34,613 nt of DNA from an uncultured Treponema sp. (GTDB taxonomy: Bacteria; Spirochaetota; Spirochaetia; Treponematales; Treponemataceae), in the NCBI RefSeq assembly GCF_946187725.1, contig NZ_CAMHSK010000033.1, positions 1 to 34,613 on the forward strand, read 5' to 3'. Below, piece after piece: positions 15,325 through 22,885 of this stretch. A model generated the notes under the pieces. The model saw only the letters and a program-made list of their open reading frames with translations, did no database searches and had not been told where the DNA came from. Numbering within the stretch: position 1 is the first letter of the stretch; the number at the start of each line of letters is the position of its first letter. The position numbers and the translations under genes are program-made.

Positions 15325-15927
15325 CTAGGAAACCAGCTCTTTACGAAGTTTTTCTGCAAGCTCAAGTGAAGGAGATGCAACGGACTTTCCGCGTGAGGTG
15401 AGATACTCGATATTCTCATCAAGCACGGCAAGCACGATTCCATGACAAGATTTTGCAAAAAGATTCGCGCGATATTCATCGGTCGACTGGGGGCGGCCAG
15501 GCTCAATTTTATCGGCAACAAAAAGCAGCAGTGCCAAATCGCAAGAGTCAACTGAACCGAAAGTGTGATTTGCAATCGCATCGATGATTTCGCTGTCTTT
15601 TACGCCAAATTTCTCCTGAATAAGTATTGCCGCAGCCCTTCCGTGAAGCAGGGCCGGTTTTGATTCTTCGAGCGCAGAAACGGGCTTCCCGTCTTTTTTA
15701 ACGAGGGCAAAAAGTTCTTCATCAGAGCAGTCTTTGCACATATCATGCGCGATTCCTGCAATCCAGCCCTTCTCTTCATCAAGACCGTAATTCTTACACA
15801 AATCCGCAAGAGTCTGTGCCGTACGCATCGAATGAGCATAACGCTTATCAGAAACAACAGTCATAGTGTATTTGCGAATTTCCTCAAACAGAGCTTCATT
15901 TTCAGGACTTTTAAATTCACTTCGCAT
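15325..15927 (-). CDS. yqeK: HD-domain hydrolase YqeK (Ap4A hydrolase family)
   Basis: A 200-residue HD-domain protein. Metal ligands are seen at His32 (RYAHSMRTA), His61–Asp62 (GIAHDMCKD), HGRAA and Asp in LLFVADKIEPGRP. Members of the YqeK family hydrolyse diadenosine tetraphosphate symmetrically to ADP. The start overlaps the end of nadD by 11 bases, so the two are translationally coupled, as in many bacteria where nadD and yqeK are neighbours or fused. Confidence 0.93.
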   Translation of the reverse strand: MRSEFKSPENEALFEEIRKYTMTVVSDKRYAHSMRTAQTLADLCKNYGLDEEKGWIAGIAHDMCKDCSDEELFALVKKDGKPVSALEESKPALLHGRAAAILIQEKFGVKDSEIIDAIANHTFGSVDSCDLALLLFVADKIEPGRPQSTDEYRANLFAKSCHGIVLAVLDENIEYLTSRGKSVASPSLELAEKLRKELVS

Positions 15928-16564
15928 AGAGATTCCTTTCTTTAATATAGTTAAAAACGGAAGTGTTTACAAGATAACGCCACGCGCCACCCTCCGCAAC
16001 TTTCTGACGAATTTCTGAAGATGAAATCTCGATTTTAGGATTTTCGACAATGCGGTGCGGATAAGGGAAATTTTCACGATTTACGCCAGTCATCGGAGAC
16101 TTTCCGAAGGCACCTGCCGGAGAATTCAAAAATTCTGCCTTTAAATCAGAATCCTTTGGTCTGCATGCAAGAATCAAGTCCGCTTTTTGGGCAAGTTCAG
16201 ATGCCTTATACCATTTATCATAATCAGCAATCAAATCTTCACCAAAAATCAGTCCGATTTTACCAGTGAGAATACCAGCATATTTTTCTTCGAGATAACA
16301 GATTGTATCCCAGGTATAAGAAATGCCCCCGCGCTCAACCTCACAAGCTTCAGCTTCAAATCGCTCATCGTCGGAAACCGCAAGTTTTACCATTTCAAGA
16401 CGATCCATTGCACTCACCTCACAGGCCATCTCTTTGTGAGGCGGGTTTGCAGTGGGAACGAAGAGAATTTTTTCGTATCCCAGGCTCCTGCACACCGAAT
16501 CAGCGAGAATCAAATGACCGATATGAATCGGATTAAAACTTCCGCCCAAAACCGCGATTTTCAC
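15917..16564 (-). CDS. nadD: Nicotinate-nucleotide adenylyltransferase
   Basis: NadD transfers AMP from ATP to nicotinate mononucleotide in NAD synthesis. The nucleotidyltransferase motif GGSFNPIHIGH is at 7–17, then VPTANPPHK, DRLEMVKLAV, and C-terminal ISSSEIRQKVAEGG, the (I/S)SST-x-R equivalent. At 215 residues it is of normal length. It lies 11 bases downstream of obg. Confidence 0.95.
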   Translation of the reverse strand: MKIAVLGGSFNPIHIGHLILADSVCRSLGYEKILFVPTANPPHKEMACEVSAMDRLEMVKLAVSDDERFEAEACEVERGGISYTWDTICYLEEKYAGILTGKIGLIFGEDLIADYDKWYKASELAQKADLILACRPKDSDLKAEFLNSPAGAFGKSPMTGVNRENFPYPHRIVENPKIEISSSEIRQKVAEGGAWRYLVNTSVFNYIKERNLYAK

Positions 16565-16575
16565 GAATCAAGCCC

Positions 16576-17751
16576 CTAATCTTCCAGCCCTGAATTATCC
16601 TGTCCAGGAAACTGCTCTTCCATAAATTCATCGACAGAACGAGTTGCAAGGAAATCAGCACTTAAACTCGTGCCCTTCTTTTTTGAAGAAAGGAATGAAC
16701 CGTCAGAAACCCGCTCGCCAGTCGATGTAAAGGCACCTTCGCCAGCCATCTTTGTTACAAGTTCAAGGATTGCAATTCTGACATCATTCATGCCCTTATG
16801 CGCCGCAACTGAAACCGGAATGACCTTTGTATCAGGCTCAACCTTCTTGATTTCTTCCGCAATTTTTTCTGCGTTTTCAAGAGCGCCTTCAATATCAATC
16901 TTATTGCAAAGAACAATGTGCGGTTTTCCAAGCAAATCCTTAGAAAAACCTTCAAGTTCCGTGCAAAGGGTTTTGTATGCGGTCAGACAATTTTCGTCGG
17001 AACAGTCAATCATGAAAAGCAGACCGGCAGTTCGTGAAATATGCTTCAAGAAGCGGATTCCAAGACCAGCACCCTCGCTTGCGCCCTCAATGATTCCAGG
17101 AATATCAGCAATGATTACATCCCGCTCAGCATCTGCACGAAGAACGCCAAGATTCGGGATTTTTGTTGTGAACGGATAAGGTGCGATTTTTGGCCGTGCA
17201 TTCGTGAATGCGTCGAGCAGAGAAGATTTTCCTGCATTCGGGAATCCGACAAGACCGATATCAGCCATGATGCTTAATTCAAGAAGGAGTTTACGGTATT
17301 CACCAGGCTGACCTTTGTTTGCGGTGCGCGGTGCCTGATTTGTTGAAGACTTGAAGTGAACATTACCCCAGCCACCGTTGCCGCCTTTGAGGAACACAAA
17401 CTGCTCATCTTCACTTTCAGTGGTAAATTCTTTGATGAGTTCTTTTGTTTCAGCATCCCGGATTGCTGTTCCAGGCGGCACTGCAATCACGACATCTTCA
17501 CCATCTTTTCCGTATTTATTCCATCCCATGCCGTCACCGCCGTTTTTCGCTTTAAAAAAGCGCTTAAAGCGGATATTCGCAAGAGTCTTTACATTTCGTT
17601 TTACACAGAAAATGACATCGCCACCTTTACCGCCATCACCACCGTTAGGGCCACCCATAGGAACATACTTTTCGCGCCGGAAAGATACACAGCCGTTTCC
17701 GCCCTTGCCTGATGTCACTTCGATTATTGCCTCATCAGCAAATTGTTTCAT
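16576..17751 (-). CDS. obg: GTPase Obg (CgtA)
   Basis: A 391-residue ribosome-associated GTPase needed for large-subunit assembly. The glycine-rich Obg fold occupies 1–158 (GKGGNGCVSFRREKYVPMGG and GGDGGKGGDV). The G domain has G1 GFPNAGKS (169–176), switch region PYPFTT, G3 DIPGIIEG, and G4 NKID. The C-terminal tail (about 340–391) is short and charged and not the OCT domain of Bacillus. The ribosome-binding site GAGGA, 8 bases before ATG 17751, lies inside one arm of a long inverted repeat (17760–17847) and may be hidden by RNA folding. Confidence 0.95.
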   Translation of the reverse strand: MKQFADEAIIEVTSGKGGNGCVSFRREKYVPMGGPNGGDGGKGGDVIFCVKRNVKTLANIRFKRFFKAKNGGDGMGWNKYGKDGEDVVIAVPPGTAIRDAETKELIKEFTTESEDEQFVFLKGGNGGWGNVHFKSSTNQAPRTANKGQPGEYRKLLLELSIMADIGLVGFPNAGKSSLLDAFTNARPKIAPYPFTTKIPNLGVLRADAERDVIIADIPGIIEGASEGAGLGIRFLKHISRTAGLLFMIDCSDENCLTAYKTLCTELEGFSKDLLGKPHIVLCNKIDIEGALENAEKIAEEIKKVEPDTKVIPVSVAAHKGMNDVRIAILELVTKMAGEGAFTSTGERVSDGSFLSSKKKGTSLSADFLATRSVDEFMEEQFPGQDNSGLED

Positions 17752-17759
17752 ATTCTAAA

Positions 17760-17847
17760 TTCCTCACAGAGCTAAAAAGCACACAGAGAGCATAAAAAAC
17801 TTCCCACCCTGACATTCCTCTGCGCCCTCTGTGTCCTCTGTGAGAAA
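17760..17847 (-). promoter_or_regulatory. Inverted-repeat hairpin that can mask the obg ribosome-binding site
   Basis: CTCACAGAG (17763–17771) and CTCTGTGAG (17836–17844) are perfect complements and extend to 12 pairs with one G·U. Inside, ACACAGAG (17781–17788) pairs with CTCTGTGT (17828–17835, one end shared). On the minus strand the downstream arm contains the GAGGA that serves obg, so a folded leader would block initiation. The arms are built of repeated CTCTGTG/CACAGAG units, a motif that recurs as a dispersed intergenic repeat in various bacteria. A regulatory role is inferred. Confidence 0.5.
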
Positions 17848-17851
17848 TTAT

Positions 17852-17885
17852 AAAAAAACCCGGAGACAGAAAACTGAATCCGGGT
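17852..17885 (-). terminator. Rho-independent terminator of the rplU-prp-rpmA operon
   Basis: On the minus strand ACCCGGA (17885–17879) pairs with TCCGGGT (17864–17858), followed by a seven-T tract. It is 28 bases after the rpmA stop. Confidence 0.9.
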
Positions 17886-17912
17886 CTTCATCATATAAGT
17901 GCTAAACCTTTA

Positions 17913-18170
17913 TTATGCCTCTACCGGTACGACAGAAGCGAATTTGCGGTTCATGCGCTCGTGGAATTTTACAGTTCCGTCTGCTGTAGCAAACAAGCTG
18001 TCATCTCCGGCACGCTTTACATTGTCGCCAGGGAAGATTTTTGTTCCACGCTGTTTAACGATGATTGAGCCGGCTGTAACGAATTCTCCGCCGTAAGCCT
18101 TAACTCCCAAATATTTCGGGTTTGAATTGCGGCCGTTTTTTGCGCCGCTACCACCTTTACTTCGTCCCAT
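17913..18170 (-). CDS. rpmA: 50S ribosomal protein L27
   Basis: An 85-residue L27 starting [24 protein letters not shown] and continuing [25 protein letters not shown]. The glycine/lysine-rich N-terminus reaches the peptidyl-transferase centre. It has the short N-terminus, like E. coli; the only in-frame extension possible is four codons before a TGA, so the LxxFF-type leader that Prp removes in Firmicutes is absent. GGAGG lies upstream of ATG 18170 within the end of prp. Confidence 0.96.
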   Translation of the reverse strand: MGRSKGGSGAKNGRNSNPKYLGVKAYGGEFVTAGSIIVKQRGTKIFPGDNVKRAGDDSLFATADGTVKFHERMNRKFASVVPVEA

Positions 18171-18171
18171 T

Positions 18172-18504
18172 TTAATCCTCCATCAGAATTACATTCTTAG
18201 GAAATTCTTTTGTAAGAGCTAAAAAACCAGTTCTTAAAAAATCTCCGATACATTTAAGCTGAATTTCTGTTTCCAGATTTTCAGACTTTGCCTCAACGGA
18301 GAATGAAAGATTCCCGCGTGCTGAAGCATCAGATACTATCAAAACATTTTCATTATGTGAAAGAACCTGCATTGCCGTACGAACAAGAATTGTGATTGCC
18401 GAACAAACAATATCACTGCCTTTCCTGGAAAAACCTGCGTGCCCGTTAGCTTGACATTTTTTTATCACGCCGTTCTTGCCATAAGAAAGTGTTACGACCG
18501 TCAT
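18172..18504 (-). CDS. prp: Ribosomal-processing cysteine protease Prp (YsxB family)
   Basis: A 110-residue protein between rplU and rpmA, the family's standard position. Catalytic His22 (NGHAGF) and Cys34 ([11 protein letters not shown]) are both present at the positions reported for the S. aureus enzyme. In Firmicutes Prp cleaves a short N-terminal leader from L27. Here the neighbouring L27 has no such leader, so the substrate is unclear. No Shine–Dalgarno is visible; translation may be coupled to rplU, which ends 15 bases upstream. Confidence 0.92.
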   Translation of the reverse strand: MTVVTLSYGKNGVIKKCQANGHAGFSRKGSDIVCSAITILVRTAMQVLSHNENVLIVSDASARGNLSFSVEAKSENLETEIQLKCIGDFLRTGFLALTKEFPKNVILMED

Positions 18505-18519
18505 CTATTAAAACAAAAA

Positions 18520-18831
18520 TTAAAGGGTGATGTCCTTGACACGAATGTTTGTGTATTCCTGTCTGTGACCAATCAAACGGTGATAGTCTTTCTTGCTCTT
18601 GTATTTGAAGACAAGAACTTTTTTGTCGCGGAAGCTGTTCTCAACAACTGCGCTGACTTTTGCGCCTTTAACATATGGTGCACCAACAGAAATTTTGTCA
18701 CCATCGCTAACCAAAAGAACTGAGTCGATGTCAATTGATGCACCGTCTTCAGCATCGATTTTATCGACCTGAATGAGGGCATCTTTCTCAGCCTTGTACT
18801 GTTTGCCTTTGTATTCAAAAAGTGCGTACAT
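18520..18831 (-). CDS. rplU: 50S ribosomal protein L21
   Basis: A 103-residue L21, starting MYALFEYKGKQYKAEKDALI and ending with KKDYHRLIGHRQEYTNIRVKDI, the conserved 23S-binding end. It is the first gene of the rplU–prp–rpmA operon. A promoter lies at 18901–18930, leaving a leader of about 65 bases. No recognisable L21-leader structure was found. Confidence 0.96.
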   Translation of the reverse strand: MYALFEYKGKQYKAEKDALIQVDKIDAEDGASIDIDSVLLVSDGDKISVGAPYVKGAKVSAVVENSFRDKKVLVFKYKSKKDYHRLIGHRQEYTNIRVKDITL

Positions 18832-18900
18832 GTAAAACCTCTTAATCGCCGCAAAGTGTAACGGAACTCTAACGACTAATAATTAAAATATAAGTGAGGA

Positions 18901-18930
18901 ATTATATCAAATTTACGCAATTATGGTCAA
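18901..18930 (-). promoter_or_regulatory. Sigma-70-type promoter of rplU
   Basis: On the minus strand TTGACC (18930–18925), an 18-base spacer and TATAAT (18906–18901), lying 38 bases after the scpA stop. It separates the ribosomal operon from folK–scpA. Confidence 0.75.
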
Positions 18931-18968
18931 TACAAGGAAAAAGCCAAGGAAAAAAACTACTGGTATAA

Positions 18969-19757
18969 TCATGCTGCCTCGTATCGGCAAATTTTAATGT
19001 CGCCGAACATTCTGTTCTGGAAGATTGCTGCCATTTTGAATTTCACGGCTTCCAGAATAGCCATGAATGCGCAGATAACATCAAGTATATTCCCTTTTCG
19101 GATGATAAGATCTGTGAACATGCATTCGCTTCTTGATTCAAGCAATTCGTTCATCAGGGTAATTTTTTCATTGACAGAAATTTCTTCGGTAATATCAAGA
19201 ATTTTCTGGTCAGTGTACTGGCTCATCAGGGTCTTAAAGATTTTCTGCATCTGTTCAAGCAGATCCCAGGTATCCACGCGCTCCCACAAATCTTTTTCTT
19301 CAAACGGAAGCACTCGCTGAATCTTGTTTCTTTCAAAATTCCACTCGCTTTCATCCTGCTTTTCTTCTATTAAATCGGACAATTTCTTAAAGCGCTGATA
19401 TTCAATCAGTCGGTCAACAAGTTCTTCGCGCGGGTCATCAAAATCAAGGTCATCATCGATTTTGACCTCAACAGGAAGCATCATTCTGGATTTTATATAG
19501 ATAAGACGGGCTGCCATGCTGTAAAATTCAGAAAGATCACTTAGCTCAAAAGAAGCCGCATAATCCAAATATTCAAGGAACTGCTCTGTAATCTGAGCAA
19601 TCGGAATGTCGTAAATGTTGATTTTATTGTCGCGGATTAGAGTCCAGAGTAAATCAAGCGGACCGTCAAATTCGCCCACAGTGTAGCATCGTTTTGACTT
19701 TGGTGAGTCTTCATCTTCAATTACAGTCTGATTCTGTACGATTGACTGCCCTTCCAT
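18969..19757 (-). CDS. scpA: Segregation and condensation protein A
   Basis: A 262-residue kleisin subunit that bridges the SMC heads in the chromosome-condensing complex. The N-terminal kleisin signature FDGPLDLLWTLIRDNKINIYDIPIAQITEQFLEYL is followed by FYSMAARLIYIKSRMMLP. The C-terminal winged helix is seen as AILEAVKFKMAAIFQN. The usual partner scpB is not in this window. AAGGGG before ATG 19757 supports this start, which overlaps the 3' end of folK by 41 bases. Confidence 0.94.
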   Translation of the reverse strand: MEGQSIVQNQTVIEDEDSPKSKRCYTVGEFDGPLDLLWTLIRDNKINIYDIPIAQITEQFLEYLDYAASFELSDLSEFYSMAARLIYIKSRMMLPVEVKIDDDLDFDDPREELVDRLIEYQRFKKLSDLIEEKQDESEWNFERNKIQRVLPFEEKDLWERVDTWDLLEQMQKIFKTLMSQYTDQKILDITEEISVNEKITLMNELLESRSECMFTDLIIRKGNILDVICAFMAILEAVKFKMAAIFQNRMFGDIKICRYEAA

Positions 19758-20313
19758 ATTCTGCCCCTTTTTCCGAAACTATTTTTGCAAATTCGGAAGA
19801 AGAAAGGCATTTTACTGCCCCCTGGCTGCCGATTTTTGCAAGAGTTTCCTTTAGAAACTCCTTGTTTTGAATATCGGCATCTTGTGGCAAAACTTCAAGC
19901 AATGGAATCAAAACAAAAGCCCTTTCCGTAAGGCGCGGATGAGGAATTTCAATATTATTCATTGAATCATTTTCATCAATAAAATGAATTGCCTCATTTC
20001 CAAAAAGCTCTATATCGATATCAAGGCTTCGCTGTCCGTTACGAATTTCACAGTCCCGGTTACGGCCAAATTTCTCTTCAATCAAATGAATTTCCGAAAG
20101 AAGCTCATGAACAGAAAGATTCGTCTCGCCGCAGACCGCCATATTGTAAAAACAGGGCTGATCAGTGACATACATCGGCTCAGTGCGATAAATGCTGGAA
20201 ACAAAGAATGTCTCAAACAAAGAGCGGAGATTCACGCAGGCAGAAGCCAGAATTGAAACAGAATCAAGAGAAGCAAAATTTTTATTTGAACCTAAACCTA
20301 AGACCGTAAACAT
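19717..20313 (-). CDS. folK: 6-hydroxymethyl-7,8-dihydropterin pyrophosphokinase
   Basis: FolK (198 residues) catalyses the pyrophosphorylation step of folate synthesis. Motifs: MFTVLGLGSNK at the start, VSSIYRTEPMYVTDQPCFYNMAV, then EEKFGRNRDCEIRNGQRSLDIDIELFG (ATP and pterin binding) and IPHPRLTERAFVLIPLLE. The frame is open to 20520, but residues upstream of ATG 20313 overlap recA and are not FolK-like, so that start is chosen although the ribosome-binding site is weak. It is followed by scpA with a 41-base overlap. Confidence 0.93.
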   Translation of the reverse strand: MFTVLGLGSNKNFASLDSVSILASACVNLRSLFETFFVSSIYRTEPMYVTDQPCFYNMAVCGETNLSVHELLSEIHLIEEKFGRNRDCEIRNGQRSLDIDIELFGNEAIHFIDENDSMNNIEIPHPRLTERAFVLIPLLEVLPQDADIQNKEFLKETLAKIGSQGAVKCLSSSEFAKIVSEKGAEYGRAVNRTESDCN

Positions 20314-20353
20314 ATTTTGGAAAACACGCTGATGACAGAGATGATTTTTATCA

Positions 20354-20400
20354 TCACACGGAAACTTTACAATATGAAAAGCTCCGTGTGAGATTTTTTT
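20354..20400 (+). terminator. Hairpin after recA with a T tract facing the plus strand
   Basis: TCACACGGA (20354–20362) and TCCGTGTGA (20383–20391) pair perfectly and are followed on the plus strand by a seven-T run that overlaps the recA stop codon. In the recA direction the hairpin has only A residues before it and no T tract after it. It would therefore stop antisense transcription more efficiently than recA mRNA. Confidence 0.55.
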
Positions 20401-21607
20401 AGAACAGAGCGTCCTGTGCAGTCGGGATGACAGGCTCAGGAGCTGGCGCGTCCGCAGCGGATTTTTTTGCAGCTTTTTCAGCCTCTTTTGAAGCCTTTTC
20501 AGCGGCCTTTTTCGCGTCATTCACAGCCTTTTCCTGCTCAGGATAAACAGCGACGCCTTCACGAGTACGCAAGATTTGACCAGGGAAAACCTCATTTCGG
20601 ATTTGTGCCTCAATCTGCTTTGCGTAATCAGGATTTTCTTTTAGGAAGTTAATCGCATTTTCTTTACCCTGACCGACTTTTTCTTCACCACGGGTGTACC
20701 ATGCACCACGCTTATCGATGATTCCATGTTTGACAGCAGAATCAAGAAGCGATGCAACAGCAGAAATACCCTTGCCAAAGTAAATGTCAAGTTCAACCTT
20801 TCTGAACGGTGGAGCAACCTTATTCTTTACGACTTTAACGCGGACACGGTTTCCGACAGCATCTTCCGTTCCCTTTTCTTCGATTGATTCTACGCGACGA
20901 ATTTCGAGACGAACTGAAGAGTAAAATTTGAGCGCGTTACCACCGGTGGTTGTCTCTGGATTTCCAAACATGATCCCGATTTTCATTCGAATCTGGTTAA
21001 TGAAAATAATCATGCACTTGCTCTTTCCGACGATTGCGGTGAGTTTTCGAAGCGCCTGACTCATCAATCGAGCCTGAAGACCCATCATTGAGTCGCCCAT
21101 ATCACCTTCAATTTCTTTTTGAGGAGTGAGGGCTGCAACCGAGTCAACAACGATGATATCAACAGCCCCGGAACGAACAAGGTTTTCTGTGATTTCAAGA
21201 GCCTGCTCACCATTGTCCGGCTGTGAAACCCAGAGATTGTCGATATCAACTCCAAGATTTTTTGCATAAACTGGATCGAGAGCGTGCTCTGCATCGATGA
21301 AAGCCGCAATCCCGCCCATTTTCTGAGCTTCAGCAACTGCATGAAGAGCAAGCGTCGTCTTACCAGAACTTTCAGGACCGTACATCTCGATGATTCGGCC
21401 ACGAGGATAACCGCCAACGCCCAAAGCCTCGTCCAAAAGGATTGAACCAGAAGGAATTACATCAACTCCCGTTAAGTCAGTCTGTGCACCAAGTTTGATA
21501 AGGGAACCGGCACCAAACTGCTTTTCAATCTGAAGGCGAGCAGCTTCGAGTGCCTTTAACTTTTCAGCCATGTCCACTGGCATCTGCTGTTGTGTTTTTT
21601 CAGCCAT
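20399..21607 (-). CDS. recA: Recombinase RecA
   Basis: A 402-residue RecA that forms the strand-exchange filament. Walker A GPESSGKT is at 77–84, followed by [10 protein letters not shown], Walker [13 protein letters not shown], loop L1 [23 protein letters not shown], and loop L2 [28 protein letters not shown]. The C-terminal tail (about 350–402) is rich in Lys, Ala and Glu ([20 protein letters not shown]), longer and more basic than in E. coli. ATG 21607 is preceded by AGGTGG at ideal spacing; the GTG at 21616 within this site is not needed. A dyad overlaps its likely -10 region. Confidence 0.97.
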   Translation of the reverse strand: MAEKTQQQMPVDMAEKLKALEAARLQIEKQFGAGSLIKLGAQTDLTGVDVIPSGSILLDEALGVGGYPRGRIIEMYGPESSGKTTLALHAVAEAQKMGGIAAFIDAEHALDPVYAKNLGVDIDNLWVSQPDNGEQALEITENLVRSGAVDIIVVDSVAALTPQKEIEGDMGDSMMGLQARLMSQALRKLTAIVGKSKCMIIFINQIRMKIGIMFGNPETTTGGNALKFYSSVRLEIRRVESIEEKGTEDAVGNRVRVKVVKNKVAPPFRKVELDIYFGKGISAVASLLDSAVKHGIIDKRGAWYTRGEEKVGQGKENAINFLKENPDYAKQIEAQIRNEVFPGQILRTREGVAVYPEQEKAVNDAKKAAEKASKEAEKAAKKSAADAPAPEPVIPTAQDALF

Positions 21608-21639
21608 TTTTACCACCTGTATTTATATTTTATCCCCAC

Positions 21640-21658
21640 CCACCGTATATATAGGTGG
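21640..21658 (-). promoter_or_regulatory. Dyad overlapping the likely recA promoter
   Basis: CCACC (21640–21644) and GGTGG (21654–21658) are inverted arms around nine A/T-rich bases that contain TATATA, a candidate -10 on the minus strand. A weak -35 (TTGCCG) lies 19 bases further upstream. The placement fits a repressor operator. No LexA-type box I know matches it. Confidence 0.4.
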
Positions 21659-21747
21659 AATTTGTCATGTTTCGGCAATCCGAAAGAAAAATAATTGCAT
21701 AAAAAGCAAGAATTCTACAGTGAAGACAACAAAAATCTCCAAAATCT

Positions 21748-22884
21748 CTAATTTTCTCGTTTTACAGGCTGATAAACTGCCCGCCCTTCAAGAAGAATTC
21801 TTCCGTTTTCAACTTTGATTTTTGCAAGCACGCGAACAGGTCGCTCACCATCAATAGCAGGATATGGAGCTTCCTCAAAGAAAAGAGGCACAAATCCCTC
21901 AACCCGCTCCATATTTTCATAACCGACAAGCAAATCGCAGCGGAAAGACCGCCCTTCCTGAACGGCATTTGAAATTCTTCCTGACCACGAAACCGTACAG
22001 CCAAGATAAAGTTCCGGTTCTTTTGCGACCTGTGAATATTCAATATTATCATCATAATCATTCAAAGAGTCGAAACTTGGCTCCTTGAAGTATGTAGAAA
22101 TCATCCTTGCCTTAGCCTTGATTGAATCGCTCGCATTTGAATTTAACAGGCGGTTAATTTCAACAAGAGAAGCATTTTCACGGTAATTCTGAAACGAAGT
22201 CATCGCCGTGTCATAGGATTTTTTTATCTGCGAATCAGAAAGAATGTACTTGTAGGTGCCGCCCGTCAAATCCTTTTTGTGAGCATTGCCAAGCTCTTCA
22301 ACAGAAAGGAAAAGTTCACTTAAATCAGCACGAGAACTTGAAGAAGGCAGCCTGACGCCACGGAAAAGCCTTGAGACATTTGCAAAATTCAACAGCAGGA
22401 TTGCCAGAACGATTCCCAGCAAAACCGAAAGCGCAATCCTTTTAATCAAATCAGGATTTATTCCAAGCGGCGGATAAAACTGCTCGATTTCACCGGAATC
22501 AACAGCCTTGCAGACATCTTCGTAAGAACCATGAGTCCTGATGAATTCCATTGCACTCAAAGCAAGTTTATTGTCAGGATCATAGTCGAGAACATCAAGA
22601 TAGTAAGAAATCGCACGGTCAGTGTCTCCACGGCGCAAAAACAAAACGGCCTGTGAGCACAAAAGAGTGGGATCCGTCATACGGATATGCCGTGCCCGCT
22701 GAAAGTAAGCACCCGCGCTGCCAGTATCACCAAGATAAAGACAGGCTATTCCGGCTGTGAGAAAATAATCAAAACTTTCACGGTAAATTTCCGGATTATT
22801 GCCGGATTCAAGGAGAGAAATTACATTAGAATATTTTCGACGGCACAAAAGCGAATGTGCCTTTTCCAAAACACCGCGAGCCAT
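21748..22884 (-). CDS. TPR protein with one membrane helix and a C-terminal domain
   Basis: A 378-residue protein. Residues 1–130 contain TPR-like repeats (YFLTAGIACLYLGDTGSAGAYFQRARHI and LRRGDTDRAISYYLDVLDYDPDNKLAL). A membrane helix follows at about 147–167 (IALSVLLGIVLAILLLNF), with the C-terminal 200 residues most likely periplasmic and ending in a beta-rich region (LYLGCTVSWSGRISNAVQ… RPVRVLAKIKVENGRILLEG). No enzymatic motif is visible. It begins one base after the stop of the preceding exported-protein gene, so all three of these genes plus rpe form one transcript ending before the recA promoter. Confidence 0.8.
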   Translation of the reverse strand: MARGVLEKAHSLLCRRKYSNVISLLESGNNPEIYRESFDYFLTAGIACLYLGDTGSAGAYFQRARHIRMTDPTLLCSQAVLFLRRGDTDRAISYYLDVLDYDPDNKLALSAMEFIRTHGSYEDVCKAVDSGEIEQFYPPLGINPDLIKRIALSVLLGIVLAILLLNFANVSRLFRGVRLPSSSSRADLSELFLSVEELGNAHKKDLTGGTYKYILSDSQIKKSYDTAMTSFQNYRENASLVEINRLLNSNASDSIKAKARMISTYFKEPSFDSLNDYDDNIEYSQVAKEPELYLGCTVSWSGRISNAVQEGRSFRCDLLVGYENMERVEGFVPLFFEEAPYPAIDGERPVRVLAKIKVENGRILLEGRAVYQPVKREN

Positions 22885-22885
22885 T

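Noticed and set aside
16670-17179. Open frame of 169 codons on the plus strand across obg
   Set aside because: It is antisense to the well-conserved Obg G domain, has no ribosome-binding site and a composition typical of a complementary frame.
18832-18900. L21-leader type riboregulator upstream of rplU
   Set aside because: The leader of about 65 bases contains no clear conserved stem-loop; a plain leader is sufficient.
21640-21658. LexA SOS box upstream of recA
   Set aside because: The dyad CCACC-N9-GGTGG matches no LexA consensus known to me, so it is reported only as an unnamed candidate operator.
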